From: Volvox africanus
Taxonomy: Eukaryota > Chlorophyta > Chlorophyceae > Chlamydomonadales > Volvocaceae
Direction: 5' to 3'
Assembly: GCA_030268105.1 (NCBI GenBank)
Contig: BSDZ01000013.1
Coordinates: 1,283,001 to 1,347,000 of the forward strand
Length of the DNA stretch: 64,000 nucleotides
The first letter of the stretch is position 1, and each line of letters begins with the position of its first letter. Shown here in pieces: positions 35,501 through 53,676 of the stretch. The position numbers and the translations under genes were made by a program. Below the pieces are notes generated by a model. That model had not been told where the DNA came from. It ran no database searches and saw only the letters and a program-made list of their open reading frames with translations.

Positions 35501-37360
35501 GCTCGGTTCTCTCTCCCATCCAAACCCACCAACCCAGACCGCGCTTGCAATCTGGGCAGCCCCTCGCCCCTCGGTGTAGCTAGCAGCAATGGCACGCCCA
35601 GGCAAGATGGTCCGCCACCGCCGCCGCGGGAGGAACGCCGCGGCCCACCCGCCACCCTCGCTAAGTCTCGCACACCCACCCCGAACAAAGCCAAGGCAAT
35701 CCGGGATCAACGGCAACAGCAGCTGAGTGCTGTACAGGGGCCGACACCGCCACCGGCGCGAGCTGCCGCGGCCGCATCAGCTGCGGCCACACCTCAACCG
35801 CCAAAGCCGGCTTCCGCGCCTACCATGGGGACCATGGGTTCCACGACCGGGCCGGAGGCGTCTCCTATGGCGCATCTGGGTGCTGGTGGAAGCGGCAGTG
35901 CTACCACCGCAACGCTGGCAGCAGCTGGAGGCCAGCCGCTCGGCATGCCGCCACGCGCCCCGGCCGCCAAAGCGCCGTCGAGTGCGCCATCAGGACCGGC
36001 GGCCTCAAATGCCGCAGCACAGCAGCAGCAGCAACAACAACAACAACAACAACAACAACATCAACAACATCAACATCAACATCAACTGCTCCTTCAGAAC
36101 TACCAGCAACCGGCGTTGCCGCAAGGCAGCACGCCATTCGGGGTGATGCCTAGCCAGGTTGCATTTGGAGGCCCTGCTGGTGGCGGGAGCGCCGGTGGTG
36201 GCATTATGCCGCCAATGTTTGCGCCATCGCAGCCGCAGTCACAGCCACATCAGATACCACCGGGATCTGCGTCAGCTCTCAGTGGCCAACACCAGCAACA
36301 GCAGCAAGTTGCGTACGTACCGGCCATGCTGCCAAATGGCCAGATGGCATTCGTGCCACAATACGTGCAGCCGTCCGGTGCCATCGGGGCCTTTCCAGGA
36401 GTCTTCCCTGGAGCTCCGGTTCCGGGTTTTGTCCACGCAGGGGCTATGCACGCCCCTCAACCACAGCAGCAGCAGCAGCAGCAGCAGCAGACGATGATGC
36501 CGCCCATGATGATGATGATGCCGCCAGCGCAGGTTCCGTCGGGGGGGTCATCAATGCTTCAGGCAATGCCAATCCAACAATGCCAAGCTTACCCGCAGCA
36601 GCAGCCACAGCTTGCAGGTTCGGGTCCAATGCTGGCGTGGGGTGCCGGGCCGGTACCGGGGGCGGCGGTACCGCCACCACCACCATCACCACAGCAGCAG
36701 CAGCTGCTACAGCAGAACGCGGCATATAATAGTAGTGGCAATAATAATACTGCAGGCCCGAGTTTGTACTCCTTCGACAGGACTGCATCTGCGGGGCATG
36801 GCATGGCCTATCGTCGCAGCTCACAAGACGGGTTTGCGGGTGGGGCTAGCCCAGCGGCGGCACAGCAACAGCAGCAGCAGCCGTCAGTGCTGCCGTACGC
36901 CACGGGGCCACCGCCGAGCGGGCCGATGCCGCATTACCACAGCACTGTGATGCGGAGCCGCAGTATCGGCAGCAAGGACGGCGAGGCCATGGCTGCTGTG
37001 GCCGCCGCTGCCGGTCTCACTACCAACCCGTCTCAGAGCCACCTGCTCCAAAACCCATACCAGCACCAGCACCAGCACCACCAGCTGATGCAAGGCCAGC
37101 AAAGCCCGGGCCACGCACAACCCGGGCAGCAGCATCAACAAATGCCACACAGCAACCAGCAGACTGTCGTGCAACCGCAGATACGCGGCACTTCGCCGCA
37201 TCCGCATCCGCATCCAGTGCAGGTGCAGTCATTTGGGCCCAATGGTAGCAGTCGGGGCCTGGGGCCGGCGAGTGGCTGGGGGATGAGCGGGAATGGTGGC
37301 GCGGATGGCGCGGACGCTGGTGTCATCAAGGCCGTCAACCTTGGACTGCTGCTGTCTTAG
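23573..37360 (+). CDS. Giant coiled-coil and low-complexity protein, about 3181 aa, 14 exons
   Basis: Exons: 23573-23637, 23760-23808, 23981-24112, 24172-24219, 24447-24569, 24829-24960, 25236-25320, 25805-31402, 31906-32093, 32390-32701, 32927-33473, 34089-34303, 34836-35064, 35538-37360. Phases match at every junction and the frame closes (9546 nt). The N-terminal 180 residues are a charged coiled coil (KFQKLREENERRRKKKEEE, then LERRRQERLEQDERMRKPW, EEKRREWRQGLQDFIKQQ, WEELRMAAEAGFDELLRQQ). Exon 8 alone gives 1866 residues, mostly Pro/Gln/Ser/Ala/Gly-rich and probably disordered, with an acidic patch coded near 29040-29160 and a short helix LMREIQELSALRKALKAEF. Near residues 1720, 1791 and 2002 a motif recurs: LLQWNIPGQ, AAQWDIQNQ, VLQWTIPVN. 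Exons 12 and 13 end in related helices (LLASLKRLDADILRR, LRESLERLDVQLGALRRK). The tail is Gln/His/Pro-rich. I do not recognise the family; a centrosomal, basal-body or flagellar scaffold is only a guess from the architecture. Confidence 0.8.
31597..31803. repeat. (ATATT)n pentanucleotide array in intron 8 of the giant gene
   Basis: About 200 bases of near-perfect ATATT units are interrupted at 31671-31705 by an ATT-expanded variant. The array lies in the intron between 31403 and 31905. It keeps the exon frame open by chance, but the GT..AG pair and phase show it is spliced out. Confidence 0.97.
32158..32195. repeat. Interstitial telomere-like tract
   Basis: Short run of CCCTAAAA-type units with degenerate copies, in intron 9 of the giant gene. 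CCCTAAAA is the complement of TTTTAGGG, the telomere unit known in Chlamydomonas. Confidence 0.6.
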
Positions 37361-39068
37361 CGCGCCGATACAGTGATGCCCACTCGCGCGCACTTAACTT
37401 ACAGCGGGTGCCGGACTGAACTGTTACTGGACTCCCGCGTATTGTATGGCAGCAGGACTTGTGTGTAGGGGAGCAGGGCAGGCGGCGTAGATGTGTCCGT
37501 GCGCGTTGTGTGTTTGTGTGCGCAGCGATATCGTAAGCGCCTGAACACTGGAAGCGCGTGACACGAGTGGAAGCGAGGCAAAGGATGCGGTCATTCCTAT
37601 CTGGGGCGAGGGAATGACGAGACGGGGTCTTGGGGTTGGTGCGCATGGTGCCACCGTAGTTGGGAGTAGTCAAAACCGTTCGCGAGAATACCAGATGGGA
37701 TGGGATGGAAAGGGAAGGGAGCGGTGGGCATCGGGTTTTGCTTTTCTCTCTATCGTCGTCAGCACAACATTATGCGCCGTAGAGGTGCCGTACAGTGCCG
37801 TACAGTAGTCGGGGGTTATGTATGAGTGTGTATGTATATGTGTGTATATATATATAGTATATTATTAAGCACTCTGTTTCGCACATAGCTGTCAGTTGGT
37901 AGAGTGCTGGACTGATGGTTTGTTAGATGCGGCAGTAGTTTCTGCACAGCTGGTGGACGGTTTGTACAGTTGGTGGTTGAGAGTTACTGTGACCCAACAG
38001 ACTGTGGCTGGGGGAGGGGTTGTCATACAAGCATCGATGCTAATATGACATGGAAAGGAACAAGAAATTGTTAGGTGGGCAAATGCAGGGCGCGAGTGAG
38101 CAAGCACAGGACAACCAAACAATCGAGTCCTCTATTCTAGACCTGTTAGGGTTAGTGCTTACTGCTTATGCATCAAGCTTTACCAAATCTTACGCTCTCC
38201 ACCGTCGTGGGGAAGATGAGGTAAAGCCTTTACCTGGGTGTATTCATAAACCAAAAGGGTCACTCACTCCAGTCAGCCAGGGATGTGAAAATTATTACCG
38301 TAGCTATAGATACTACTGAAGGGGTGACTGAGGGCGGCCTTGCCACAGCTACACCAAGCAAAGCACGAGGCTTCACCTTCGTCTTTTCGGCAATTGCATT
38401 TATGTGTCGTGGTGCTCTTGGAGGTACGTCTTGGAGGATGCGAGAAGACCTTTGAAATAAATGCACCTGCGTATTATGCTATGATACGTGGGCCGTGCTT
38501 CCGTCCGCAAATGCTGAGAAAACGTCAATGCTTCACAGCCCGCCATTGTGGACTGCCGATATATGGCGTATGTGCGCTGTGAACTTGTCACGATATTTGG
38601 GAGCGGGTGTGAGATTCTTAATACTCAGAACTCTTCCTCCCTGATTTCCCCTTTGAGTGGACACACCAATAGACACTATTATACATAATGATCATGAATA
38701 ACGTATTAAATATATCATTGACCCGTCAGCCCTCTGTTGTAAAGGGCATGGCGTTACAACGAAGTTTTATTGAGACCAGCGCGTGGGCTTGGTGCGTCCC
38801 ACACGCCCTTGTTTGCTCCTGGAGTCAGTGTGGGCAATGAAAGCAAACGACAACATCTATTCTACCATGCATGCAACACCATCGCCAACATACAACCCCT
38901 ACTCCAATTACACAAATGCTGCACATTAGAAAGATAAGTTCAAAAAAGCAATCCGCCTTGGACGGATTCATCCTCATTTACGAAGTACTCACACTCAAGT
39001 CCTCCACTCCCTTAAAACATTCACCATCCTGGTAAGTGTGTGTGTGTATGTGTATGTGAGGGGATAAG

Positions 39069-39340
39069 GGGGATAGGGGTTTATGGTTCACCCATGGCCA
39101 CTACCACCTGGCAGTAGTCCCTACCTTCCCCTGTACTTCGGGGCACTCTCATCCGTTCACCCCTAGGGATGTTGACTGCTCCGAAATCAGTGATGTTCCC
39201 GGTAGGTAGGCGGCTCAGCACCCACCCCCAGCACCCAGTGGAATCTGCTGGGTCAACGGCGGCCTCAACTCCACTCCTGGTCGCCTGGCAGGTCACTATA
39301 ACCGGGGCCCTCACCGTCCATCAACATCGGGGGCACATCA
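39069..39340 (-). repeat. Dispersed repeat, copy 1, possible retroelement fragment
   Basis: About 270 bases match, with many substitutions and small gaps, a second copy at 57861-58112. Shared blocks include CCTACCTTCCCC, TTCGGGGCA, TCAGCACCCACC, GGCAGGTCACTATAA-like and CACCGTCCATC. On the minus strand copy 1 has a 77-codon open frame containing VIVTCQATRSGVEAAVDPAD; copy 2 has the parallel VTCELTRSGVDALVDSAD. The V-D-x-A-D stretch resembles the start of a retroelement aspartic protease. That reading is an inference. Confidence 0.65.
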
Positions 39341-39541
39341 ACAAACCCTTAACCAATAATGGGATTTGATTCCCGTTCTACGTTAACATCGACGCTGGAA
39401 CCTCCAGGGACACAGGTCGTGCTTTAACAGTTGTGTCCGACCAAGCTGGAAGTGTGCCTAAGCCTAGCACACCCCCTCATTGTTGTCCCAAAGAATAGAT
39501 TTTCACTTCTTAAGTTCACTAGCTATGTTCAAATGTCTGGC

Positions 39542-39546
39542 TTACA
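39542..39546 (-). terminator. TGTAA signal of the DUF2264 gene
   Basis: TTACA on the plus strand, 67 bases past the minus-strand stop codon. Distance and sequence suit a poly(A) signal. Confidence 0.5.
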
Positions 39547-39612
39547 AATCCTTCCTTTGCATACATACACGCACGACATTTCATGTTCATGTATTATATA
39601 TATACCATTTGT

Positions 39613-41843
39613 TCATTTAGCCACACCCGAGTGCTCAGCGAGAATCTCGCCTTTCAGGTCCCAAATACGCTCCCAGGTCGTGGGTAACTCTGGCTGTGTC
39701 CAGAATGGGTCCGTGGCGGGCAGTCCCAGTGGCAGGAGCACCGCGGAAACGACATACAAGCTTCCCTGACAGACGTACGACTGAGCCAGCTTTGGCTGGG
39801 TGCCAATCACGCCGATCCGCAGCCAGCCATTCTCGTCATACGCTCTATGGTCCAATGTGCGATTTATTGCTCGTGTGAGTGCAGTTCGAGCTTGCCCAAC
39901 TGGCAGGTGTTTTGGGAGGACGTGCTTCAGGACGGCGAGAGACAAGATGTGGAGGGCGCCAGCACGGCAGGTGATAGATCGTCCAACGGCTGGGAAAGAC
40001 CCGTCCGGGGCAACGAGCGTCTCCAAGTGGGCAGCCGAGCGTGGAATTGCTTTGTTGATGAGTGCATTGAGCTCAACGATGGCCTGCATGTCCTGGGGTA
40101 TGGAGTGGGGTATCATGGTAACGCAACAAAATTACCGAGTGGATAGGGTATATTATGCAAAGAAGTAAAATATATGCAAGAGTGGAGGAGGGGATTGGAG
40201 GAGGGGATATTGCTGTGAAGGATGTTGAGTGGTAATTGGATTTCAAAAAGATATAGCTGTGTATCAGTAGATCGTTTGGATACAGCTGAGGTAGTTGGAA
40301 AGATATGACAAACATAGACAGATATGCATATAGACAAAGCAGCAGATAGACATACGTACGTAAAGCAGACAGATGGATGACCCACCCTGTGCGGGAACAT
40401 CTCTTTCAGGCTGAGACCGGGTCTGGATTTGTGGAGCATGTCCAGGATATCGTACATCATAGGCTGCGTGACATAGGAGTTGTAATAGTTATGCGCGTAC
40501 TCCGGGCCGTCACCCCACCAACCATCACCTAGGTACCATTCCCTGTAAAACACCAGATCACCAATATGTGCCAACATGGGAAATTCGTTGAGCAAACACC
40601 ATTTATAAATATTCACCAGTGCACGGGCTCAGACAGACACAACATGGCAGTTACGTAGGTCCCGAGCTTCTCAGGTCTGTCAGGATCTCAGGATGTCAGG
40701 ATCGCTTGCGTGTATCTGCACACCTACCCTACCCCAGGATTTCCACTGGAAGCTCATCTCACCCAAATTGGGCGGGAGGGGCCAGGCCGACGTGTCGGTG
40801 CTCCCACTTGAATGTGACCCCTGTCCCCCTGCTCACCTGTGTAGCTGCAGACCTTGGAGCAGCCTGTCCTCATTGGGCTGAACCCCGTTGGTGAGGAAGA
40901 ACACCTCGACCATCGATGCGAACAATACCCAGTTGTTTTGAGATGGTGTAATAGGCCTTGTCTTATTAAACGAGAGGATCACGTTGGACTTTACTCTGCT
41001 GTCCAATTTAGCCCACAGCTCAGAGGGCGCCCGCAGCATCGCATATGCAAGAAATGCCGTGGTGACCAAAGGCTGTCTGCTTGCCGCTCCCACGGCAGTT
41101 AAGGTCATGAACTGGGATGACTTCGGATCAGTGGCTAGGTCGATTGCCCGTCTGCGATGTCAGGGCGTTTAGGATAGTGTCAGGCCATAATGGCTGATGG
41201 CGGGAAGTGCAGTGAAGTATGGATGCAGTATTTGGGATTGGAGGGACGGGGGTAGATAAGCAGTAGACAGGTGGAGAAGCGAAAATACCTGGGATCAAGG
41301 GTCTGATAAAGTAAATGGTTGTAAAGATTGGTAAGACGATTGGTGAGGGAGGGGTACATTATAGGAGCCCGATGAAGTGGTGGCCCCGCTGCAGTACGAA
41401 CGAATGAGCGCAAGCAACTGCAACTGCAGCGCAAGTGATGCATTCGGGCCACCTTGTCACGCATAAACATGAGAATAAGTAGTAACTATCAACTATATAT
41501 TTACGTTGCCCATCGACTTGACTCAGTAATTGCCGAATGCGCAACTGCGCAAGTAACGGATGGCAGTTACGGAAGAAAATGATAAATATATCCCTCGCTC
41601 TTACTTTTACCTTGCCAACTGCGCCATCTCGACGGCTTCCAGATCCTCTTGGAGCTCAAGCCACGGAGCGATGCCGTAGAGACCTTTAGCCAAGGCTTCG
41701 TAGTGCGTAATGCTATCCATTCGCTCGTTTCGGGCTTCGGGAGATGGAAAAGCATTCATAAATGTTTCATTGCAGATAGATTGCAGCACCGGTTTCATCA
41801 GTAACATCGCCGAATGAATCCAGAAGGACCGTGCTGAAGTCAT
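39613..41843 (-). CDS. DUF2264 family protein, 394 aa, 4 exons
   Basis: Exons: 41611-41843, 40837-41151, 40386-40542, 39613-40092; all GT..AG, frame closes (1185 nt). The protein has the DUF2264 pattern from end to end: an N-terminal helix with GLYGIAPWL, then QPLVTTAFLAYAMLRAP, QNNWVLFASMVEVFFL, the signature WYLGDGWWGDGPEYAHNYYN followed by SYVTQPMMYDI, then GRSITCRAGALH, and near the end QSYVCQGSLYVVSAVLLPLG plus LPATDPFW. The family is best known from bacteria and fungi, has no agreed biochemical role and is expected to fold as an alpha/alpha barrel like several glycan-active enzymes. About 400 residues is the normal length. The start ATG precedes a moderately hydrophobic stretch; a signal peptide is possible but not clear. 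A sugar-related enzyme activity is inference only. Confidence 0.85.
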
Positions 41844-42938
41844 TTTAACTGCTGTGCAATGCGATGTATATGCAAACCTATGGATTTGTAATAGTACTAG
41901 GCTGTCAGCAATTCGAATAGTCAGCCGTTGGGGAAGGCGGGGAATCCTTCTTCACCGATCTCTCTGCACACACTTTATCGTACTTATATCCTTGCCGGTA
42001 TATCAATATAGTGATGTCTACACGTCAGTAGCATAGAAGTGAATCCACTGGTGATACATCATGATTAGGTTTAAGTCGACTGAAAGGAAAGGCTGATACG
42101 CTATCCTATTTTAAAGGAAAGGATAAAGGGTAAAGGAAAGGAAATAGAGTAGCGTGTCGGTTGGAAAAATCAGCGACAACGATGCATGCATATGATGATT
42201 ACGGACTTGCAAGGGCTCGTAAGGCCCAAACGAACTAGGAGGCTCAAAGGACCGCAAGACCAAGAAAATTAAGTGAAAGAGGCAGACATAAAATAAATAA
42301 AAAGTAAGGCTAACCATTTGGAAAGGGCTGGAAAGAGGTGTATCATAAACAGAGGTATAGTATCACAGACTCACGCACCGCATCTCGCAACACGTCGCAA
42401 CTGCAAGGGGGTAGGTACCTGGCCGGCACTTGGCTTGCATCGGCGTCTGGATGCTTTCCTAGCTAGCCGCATCTAAATATTAAAGAAACCCTTTCAATTT
42501 AACTTTATCATCTCTTGGACGTCTTTGTTTAGCTCATAGCATAGATTATAACTGCGTTCCACTTTCAGGTCCCTTAGCCATTTCCTGTGCTTTAACTGAC
42601 CCTTCCAAATAGCTGCGAATTCATTGGATACAACATTGAAGTTTTGATCATGCAACAGAGATGATGCATGATAATGCATCACCATGCGTATGCATGCACG
42701 TGCGTGCGCGCATTTCGTACCGTGATGGTGGATGGTGGATGGGTTGTCGCATACTACTTGCTGGGAACGTGCCCAAAAAGGCAGCGTGCTAATATACGCG
42801 AAGAAGCCCTTGACGGGTCCAATCAACTAAGAATCTTTCCCCCGTCCCCAATACCCTCTAATACCGGCAGCATAACGAAGATCGAAGAACCCGAAAGAAA
42901 AGGAAAGCAAGCTGCAAGCTGCAACGTGAACGCACGAA

Positions 42939-43044
42939 CACATCCACATCCAAACATCCACATCCAAACATCCACATCCAAACATCCACATCCAAACATC
43001 CACATCCAAACATCCACATCCAAACATCCACATCCAAATATCCA
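42939..43044. repeat. 14-bp tandem repeat (ACATCCACATCCAA), about 7 copies
   Basis: Seven to eight near-perfect units of 14 bases, each itself made of two ACATCC-type halves. The array runs directly into the ACAGAC array that follows. Confidence 0.95.
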
Positions 43045-43312
43045 CAGACACAGACACAGACACAGACACAGACACAGACACAGACACAGACACAGACACA
43101 GACACAGACACAGACACAGACACAGACACAGACACAGACACAGACACAGACACAGACACAGACACAGACACAGACACAGACACACAGACACACAGACACA
43201 CAGACACACAGACACACAGACACACAGACACACAGACACACAGACACACAGACACACAGACACAGACACACAGACACACAGACACACAGACACAAAGACA
43301 CACAGACGCAGG
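43043..43312. repeat. (ACAGAC)n then (ACACAGAC)n microsatellite
   Basis: First about 140 bases of a hexamer, ACAGAC, then an octamer, ACACAGAC, for about 90 bases, then mixed units up to 43312. All three reading frames on either strand stay open through it, which explains the long VCVCVS- and HRHRHR-type frames. They are not genes. Confidence 0.97.
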
Positions 43313-44269
43313 CGCAGACGCAGACACACTCCAGCTAACATTTTATTTGTGCAACCATTACACTCTTTGGTAGGGTGACAGAGCGCTCAAGGTCCCTTTC
43401 CGGTGCTTCTTTCATCCCTCTATGGAACGGGACAAAGCAGCCTCTGTCGCGCTTACGTAATGACCCATCATGCGTCATAATGCTGATAAGTAAGGTATTC
43501 CAACAGCTCGTCATGGTTCTACCTCGGCTTCGTATAGCATCAGCTTGCTTCACCATCGGTCCATTCCACAGCTAACTGCTAACGTACGCAACCGCTATAA
43601 CTGATCTAGATAGGTGACAAACTTAGGCTCATACATTACGTACGGTACATTATATGCTAATATCAAACTGCCACGCAGCAGTATCTCGATTAAGAGCATG
43701 TATGGTCATCCACCGTCATCAACACACCAGCTACGTTCTTACACCGGGAGTATGCATATATGACGTGTGTGGTAAGTTGCGACTTGCGTGGAAGCTGGTA
43801 GCTACCTACCCGCTCCCATCTAGATGCCTGTCAGTTATTAGTCAACGGCGGGATACCGGCGGACTCACCCGCCAAGGCCCGTGCAGACAAGGAGCCCGCC
43901 GCCGGCAGTCGCCAGATAACGTCGCGAGCGCTATACACTTTTTTCTGTAACAATAAAACTATGCAATTTCTACAGCGGTAATTTTAAACGATATAAGTTG
44001 CATACTTTAAGTGGATGTCATGTCGACGATGAACAGTCGCACGGTTGCATGGTTCCGGAGATGCATCTCCGCAAAGCATCGTATAAAGTTGAAAATAACG
44101 ATTAAATAAAATGCATCTCAACTTAAGAATCGTTAGTTAATGAGATAAGCCGCGTTCGTAAATGTTAAGTAATAGGCAGCGTGTAGCAGCATATGCTATC
44201 AACCAGACATTATTAGCCGTAGAAGAGCCCCCAGCTTGCCGGATCATTGGTATGTCCTTTTAAATCAGT

Positions 44270-50927
<6,658 letters not shown>

Positions 50928-51315
50928 TGGTCTTAATGTGATGAATGTTATTCATTCGCGCATCCGTACATCCGTACATCCGTACATTTGAATGAACGGT
51001 GTTCAGGACTTCTTGATTTTCTTGCCGTTGCTGAATTGATGCCGTTTCCCCTTACCGGTATGACCCCTCCTTTTCTCATTCCCTCCCTCCCTCCCTTCCT
51101 CCTTGTCTTCCGCCCGCCTATATCTCTCTTCCTGTTGGATCATGATTCCTAAGCGCTCGAGTGAACAGATCTTAAAAAGTATTTATTTCAATTGTTTATT
51201 TGGTATCGCCCACCCCCAACCCCGGACTGTTGTTGTGTTTATCCCGACTCGATAACTTATCGGCATTAGAATTGCTTTTCTCAGTTGTGTGTGCGACGTG
51301 CGATCACGATGTTTC

Positions 51316-51400
51316 TGGGTAGCTGGGTAGCTGGGTAGCTGGGTAGCTGGCTAGCTGGGTAGCTGGGTAGCTGGGTAGCTGGGTAGCTGGGTAGCTGGGT
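51316..51400. repeat. (GGGTAGCT)n octanucleotide array
   Basis: Ten to eleven near-perfect 8-base units; one carries GGCTAGCT. TAGCT/AGCTA makes each unit partly self-complementary. Confidence 0.95.
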
Positions 51401-51589
51401 CCCACCGGCGGAGCACGAGCGAGTTCATAGTGCATGTGGCGGTTTGAATGCGGCGTGAGAAATCCGCTGGCTGTTGGTGCGGTGACATTGTCGTACGTAA
51501 AAGTCGCAGCTGTCGTACGCGTGTACATACCCAGGCGCAATTCAAAACGAAACCAATCATTTTACGTCATGACGTTATGGCTCATCCGA

Positions 51590-51662
51590 AATTATCATCA
51601 CCATCATAACCCATCATCACCATCACCATCATAACCATCATAAACCATCATCATCATCATGA
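51590..51662. repeat. (CAT)n / CATCAC-rich tract
   Basis: About 70 bases of CAT units with AAC interruptions, intergenic. Confidence 0.9.
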
Positions 51663-53676
51663 CATACCTCCATCAAAACGCTTGCTTCCGATTCGTAGTT
51701 CGTAAAAGACGCACACTCGTCCGGTGAGGTCCAGCGAGGTGAGATTAGCCGTGTCGGATGGGTAGTTGGCCAAGTGAGGTATGTGGTACGATGGTGAAGC
51801 TGAGGTTGAGATGTGGCTTCATAATATCGGTTGAATATCGCTCTCCTGTATTCCGTTGTAAGTGTGTTTTTCTTCCCTCCTACTACTGGGTTTTAACCTG
51901 ACGGCTTACACCCATCGAGACCCACCAGGAGATGCCTTGAGTGCGATCTGAGATGCAGCCCCTGACCGGCCGGGGTATTGCTCCTACCGTCATTTGGATC
52001 TCGGCTGGAACGTGATAGCCCGCGCGGAGGCAGAGGGGAGGAGGTGTAGGGGGGAGCGTTTCATTCTTGCATATGCGCATGCGTGCGTGTGACCGTATGC
52101 ATGCATACCCGTTTCCTGTTGGCATTTAGCAAGATATGTATCGTACCGCTGTTCCCATCAATATTGTACGACGGTGAATTCGAGGGGCGACCGAAAGTAG
52201 TCTGGGGACAGCATGCATACATATGCAGAGGGCCCAAACACGCACTGGAGGGCGTACGACAAGTAGATAATAATCGCGTAATTAATTAATGAATAATGGA
52301 TATCCATTGAATGATTGTACATGTCTGGATCCAGTGTAAAATCCAAATTTGAATCAATTTGAATCAATCAACGAGTCCATTTGACCAATATACGATATAT
52401 ATTGTACGATTCTACGTGAATATACGATTGTATTTCGATGGCAGTACTGGGATCCACTAAAAGCTTCCACCAAAAATCAATCATAACACTCCACTTGGAT
52501 CCATCATTCCAGACCCACTAAATCCAGGTTAAATCCAAATTGGATCCAGGATTCAAATGGGATTCAAACATTCGTCATGCGCAGTAATTTTCATCAACAA
52601 CGTAAACCGGTCAACGAAAAGGTATAAACACAGCTCATGTACACTGACCATCCAGCAAGTAAAATACAAAACCTGCACGCAGGAATTCACCTTCATGAAT
52701 TAGCCGCCAACCAACATGTACGAACAGTCCACTGTGCAAATAGCATTTGAAAGTGAATGTAGAATCGTACACGACCAAACGACCAAAAGAAGTTGTTCGG
52801 TAAGATGGTCTTGGGGTTGAGGAAGAGGAAGGTGCATGTCATTTTTAGGAGATGACGAGCACGGCGTGAGATGATGTTCCCCAAACCGGCCAACAGCCCC
52901 ATACCGGTCGTGATCACAAATAAAGTGGCACGCAAGGAAGTTGCGACACTACCAACTCGCAGGAACTCGTTCAAATGAAAGGCATGACTCCAGATCTCCG
53001 TGGACAAGGGGACTGCATCATGGTGCCCTCCAGGAGCTTTCCTGGACAGAACCGACAACGACCTAACTGCATCAGAACTGGACCAACGACTGTACGTCCC
53101 CGCCGTGCGATTTTCAACGCCGTACCTAATGTCCGTACACGACGGATTCTCACAATTTCCCCGGACATCATGTGCCTTTTTCCCAAACGCGCAGGGCCTA
53201 ATCCCCAAAAGCCTTTAGGACCTTTTTAACAACCCCACATAAGCCTCTCATAAGCCCCCTAAGTAAATGTAAGAACCCTCAGCTTCCGCATCTGCGCCTG
53301 CTGTTCCTCCTGAGGAAATGGGAGCCGTTAGGAACACAGGAGCCCTCAGCTGATAGATTGCCACTCGTACCCACAAATGCACCCTCACCCCTTGTCATAT
53401 GCACCACTCAGTCAGGGGCACCTGCACCTTTGCAGCTTCTGACCTCTCCTATGCCTATTCCGCAGCCAAAGCCAAACCGTGACCTGATAAGTTGAACCCA
53501 ATGATGACCAACAACTGCCTGGATCGCCGTCCTGGCAGTTGCAGTACAGCGGTCACGGCTGTAGCTGTCCAGTACAAAAAATAGCAGTTCCAAAAATAAC
53601 GATCAGCAGCTTATCAGGCCTCTGATGGTGTGGCGGCGGCGGCAGCCGGCAACTGGCAACTGGTTCATTTTTTCCA

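Larger units (their letters stand above)
37361..39612. other. Intergenic, convergent 3' ends
   Basis: 2.25 kb between the stop codons of the giant gene (+) and the DUF2264 gene (-). The left part is probably a long 3' UTR; a TGTAA lies at 38737-38741. A TGTG/TATA-type microsatellite lies near 37818-37860. The right part holds one copy of a dispersed repeat (listed separately). I see no further gene. Confidence 0.6.
41844..44269. promoter_or_regulatory. Divergent interval with tandem repeats, DUF2264 (-) and TALE gene (+)
   Basis: 2.4 kb between the two start codons. It holds the repeat cluster at 42939-43312 and promoters that I cannot define. A minus-strand frame at 42494-42826 has no ATG at its listed start and no splice partner; I leave it out. 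Confidence 0.5.
50928..53676. other. Intergenic, convergent 3' ends
   Basis: 2.7 kb between the TALE gene (+) and the receptor-like kinase (-). A TGTAA at 51857-51861 could end the TALE transcript. Two simple repeats are listed separately. Around 52440-52570 there are several imperfect TGGATCC and AAATCCA units. Frames of 70-170 codons at 52693-53229 on both strands show no domain I recognise and no splice partners. Confidence 0.55.

Noticed and set aside
42494..42826. 110-codon minus-strand frame ending in ELNKDVQEMIKLN
   Set aside because: Starts at a non-ATG codon, no acceptor or donor with matching phase, no domain.
42823..43341. Long minus-strand frames of VCVCVS/LCLCLC type and plus-strand HRHRHR type
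   Set aside because: They are translations of the hexamer and octamer microsatellites, open in every frame.
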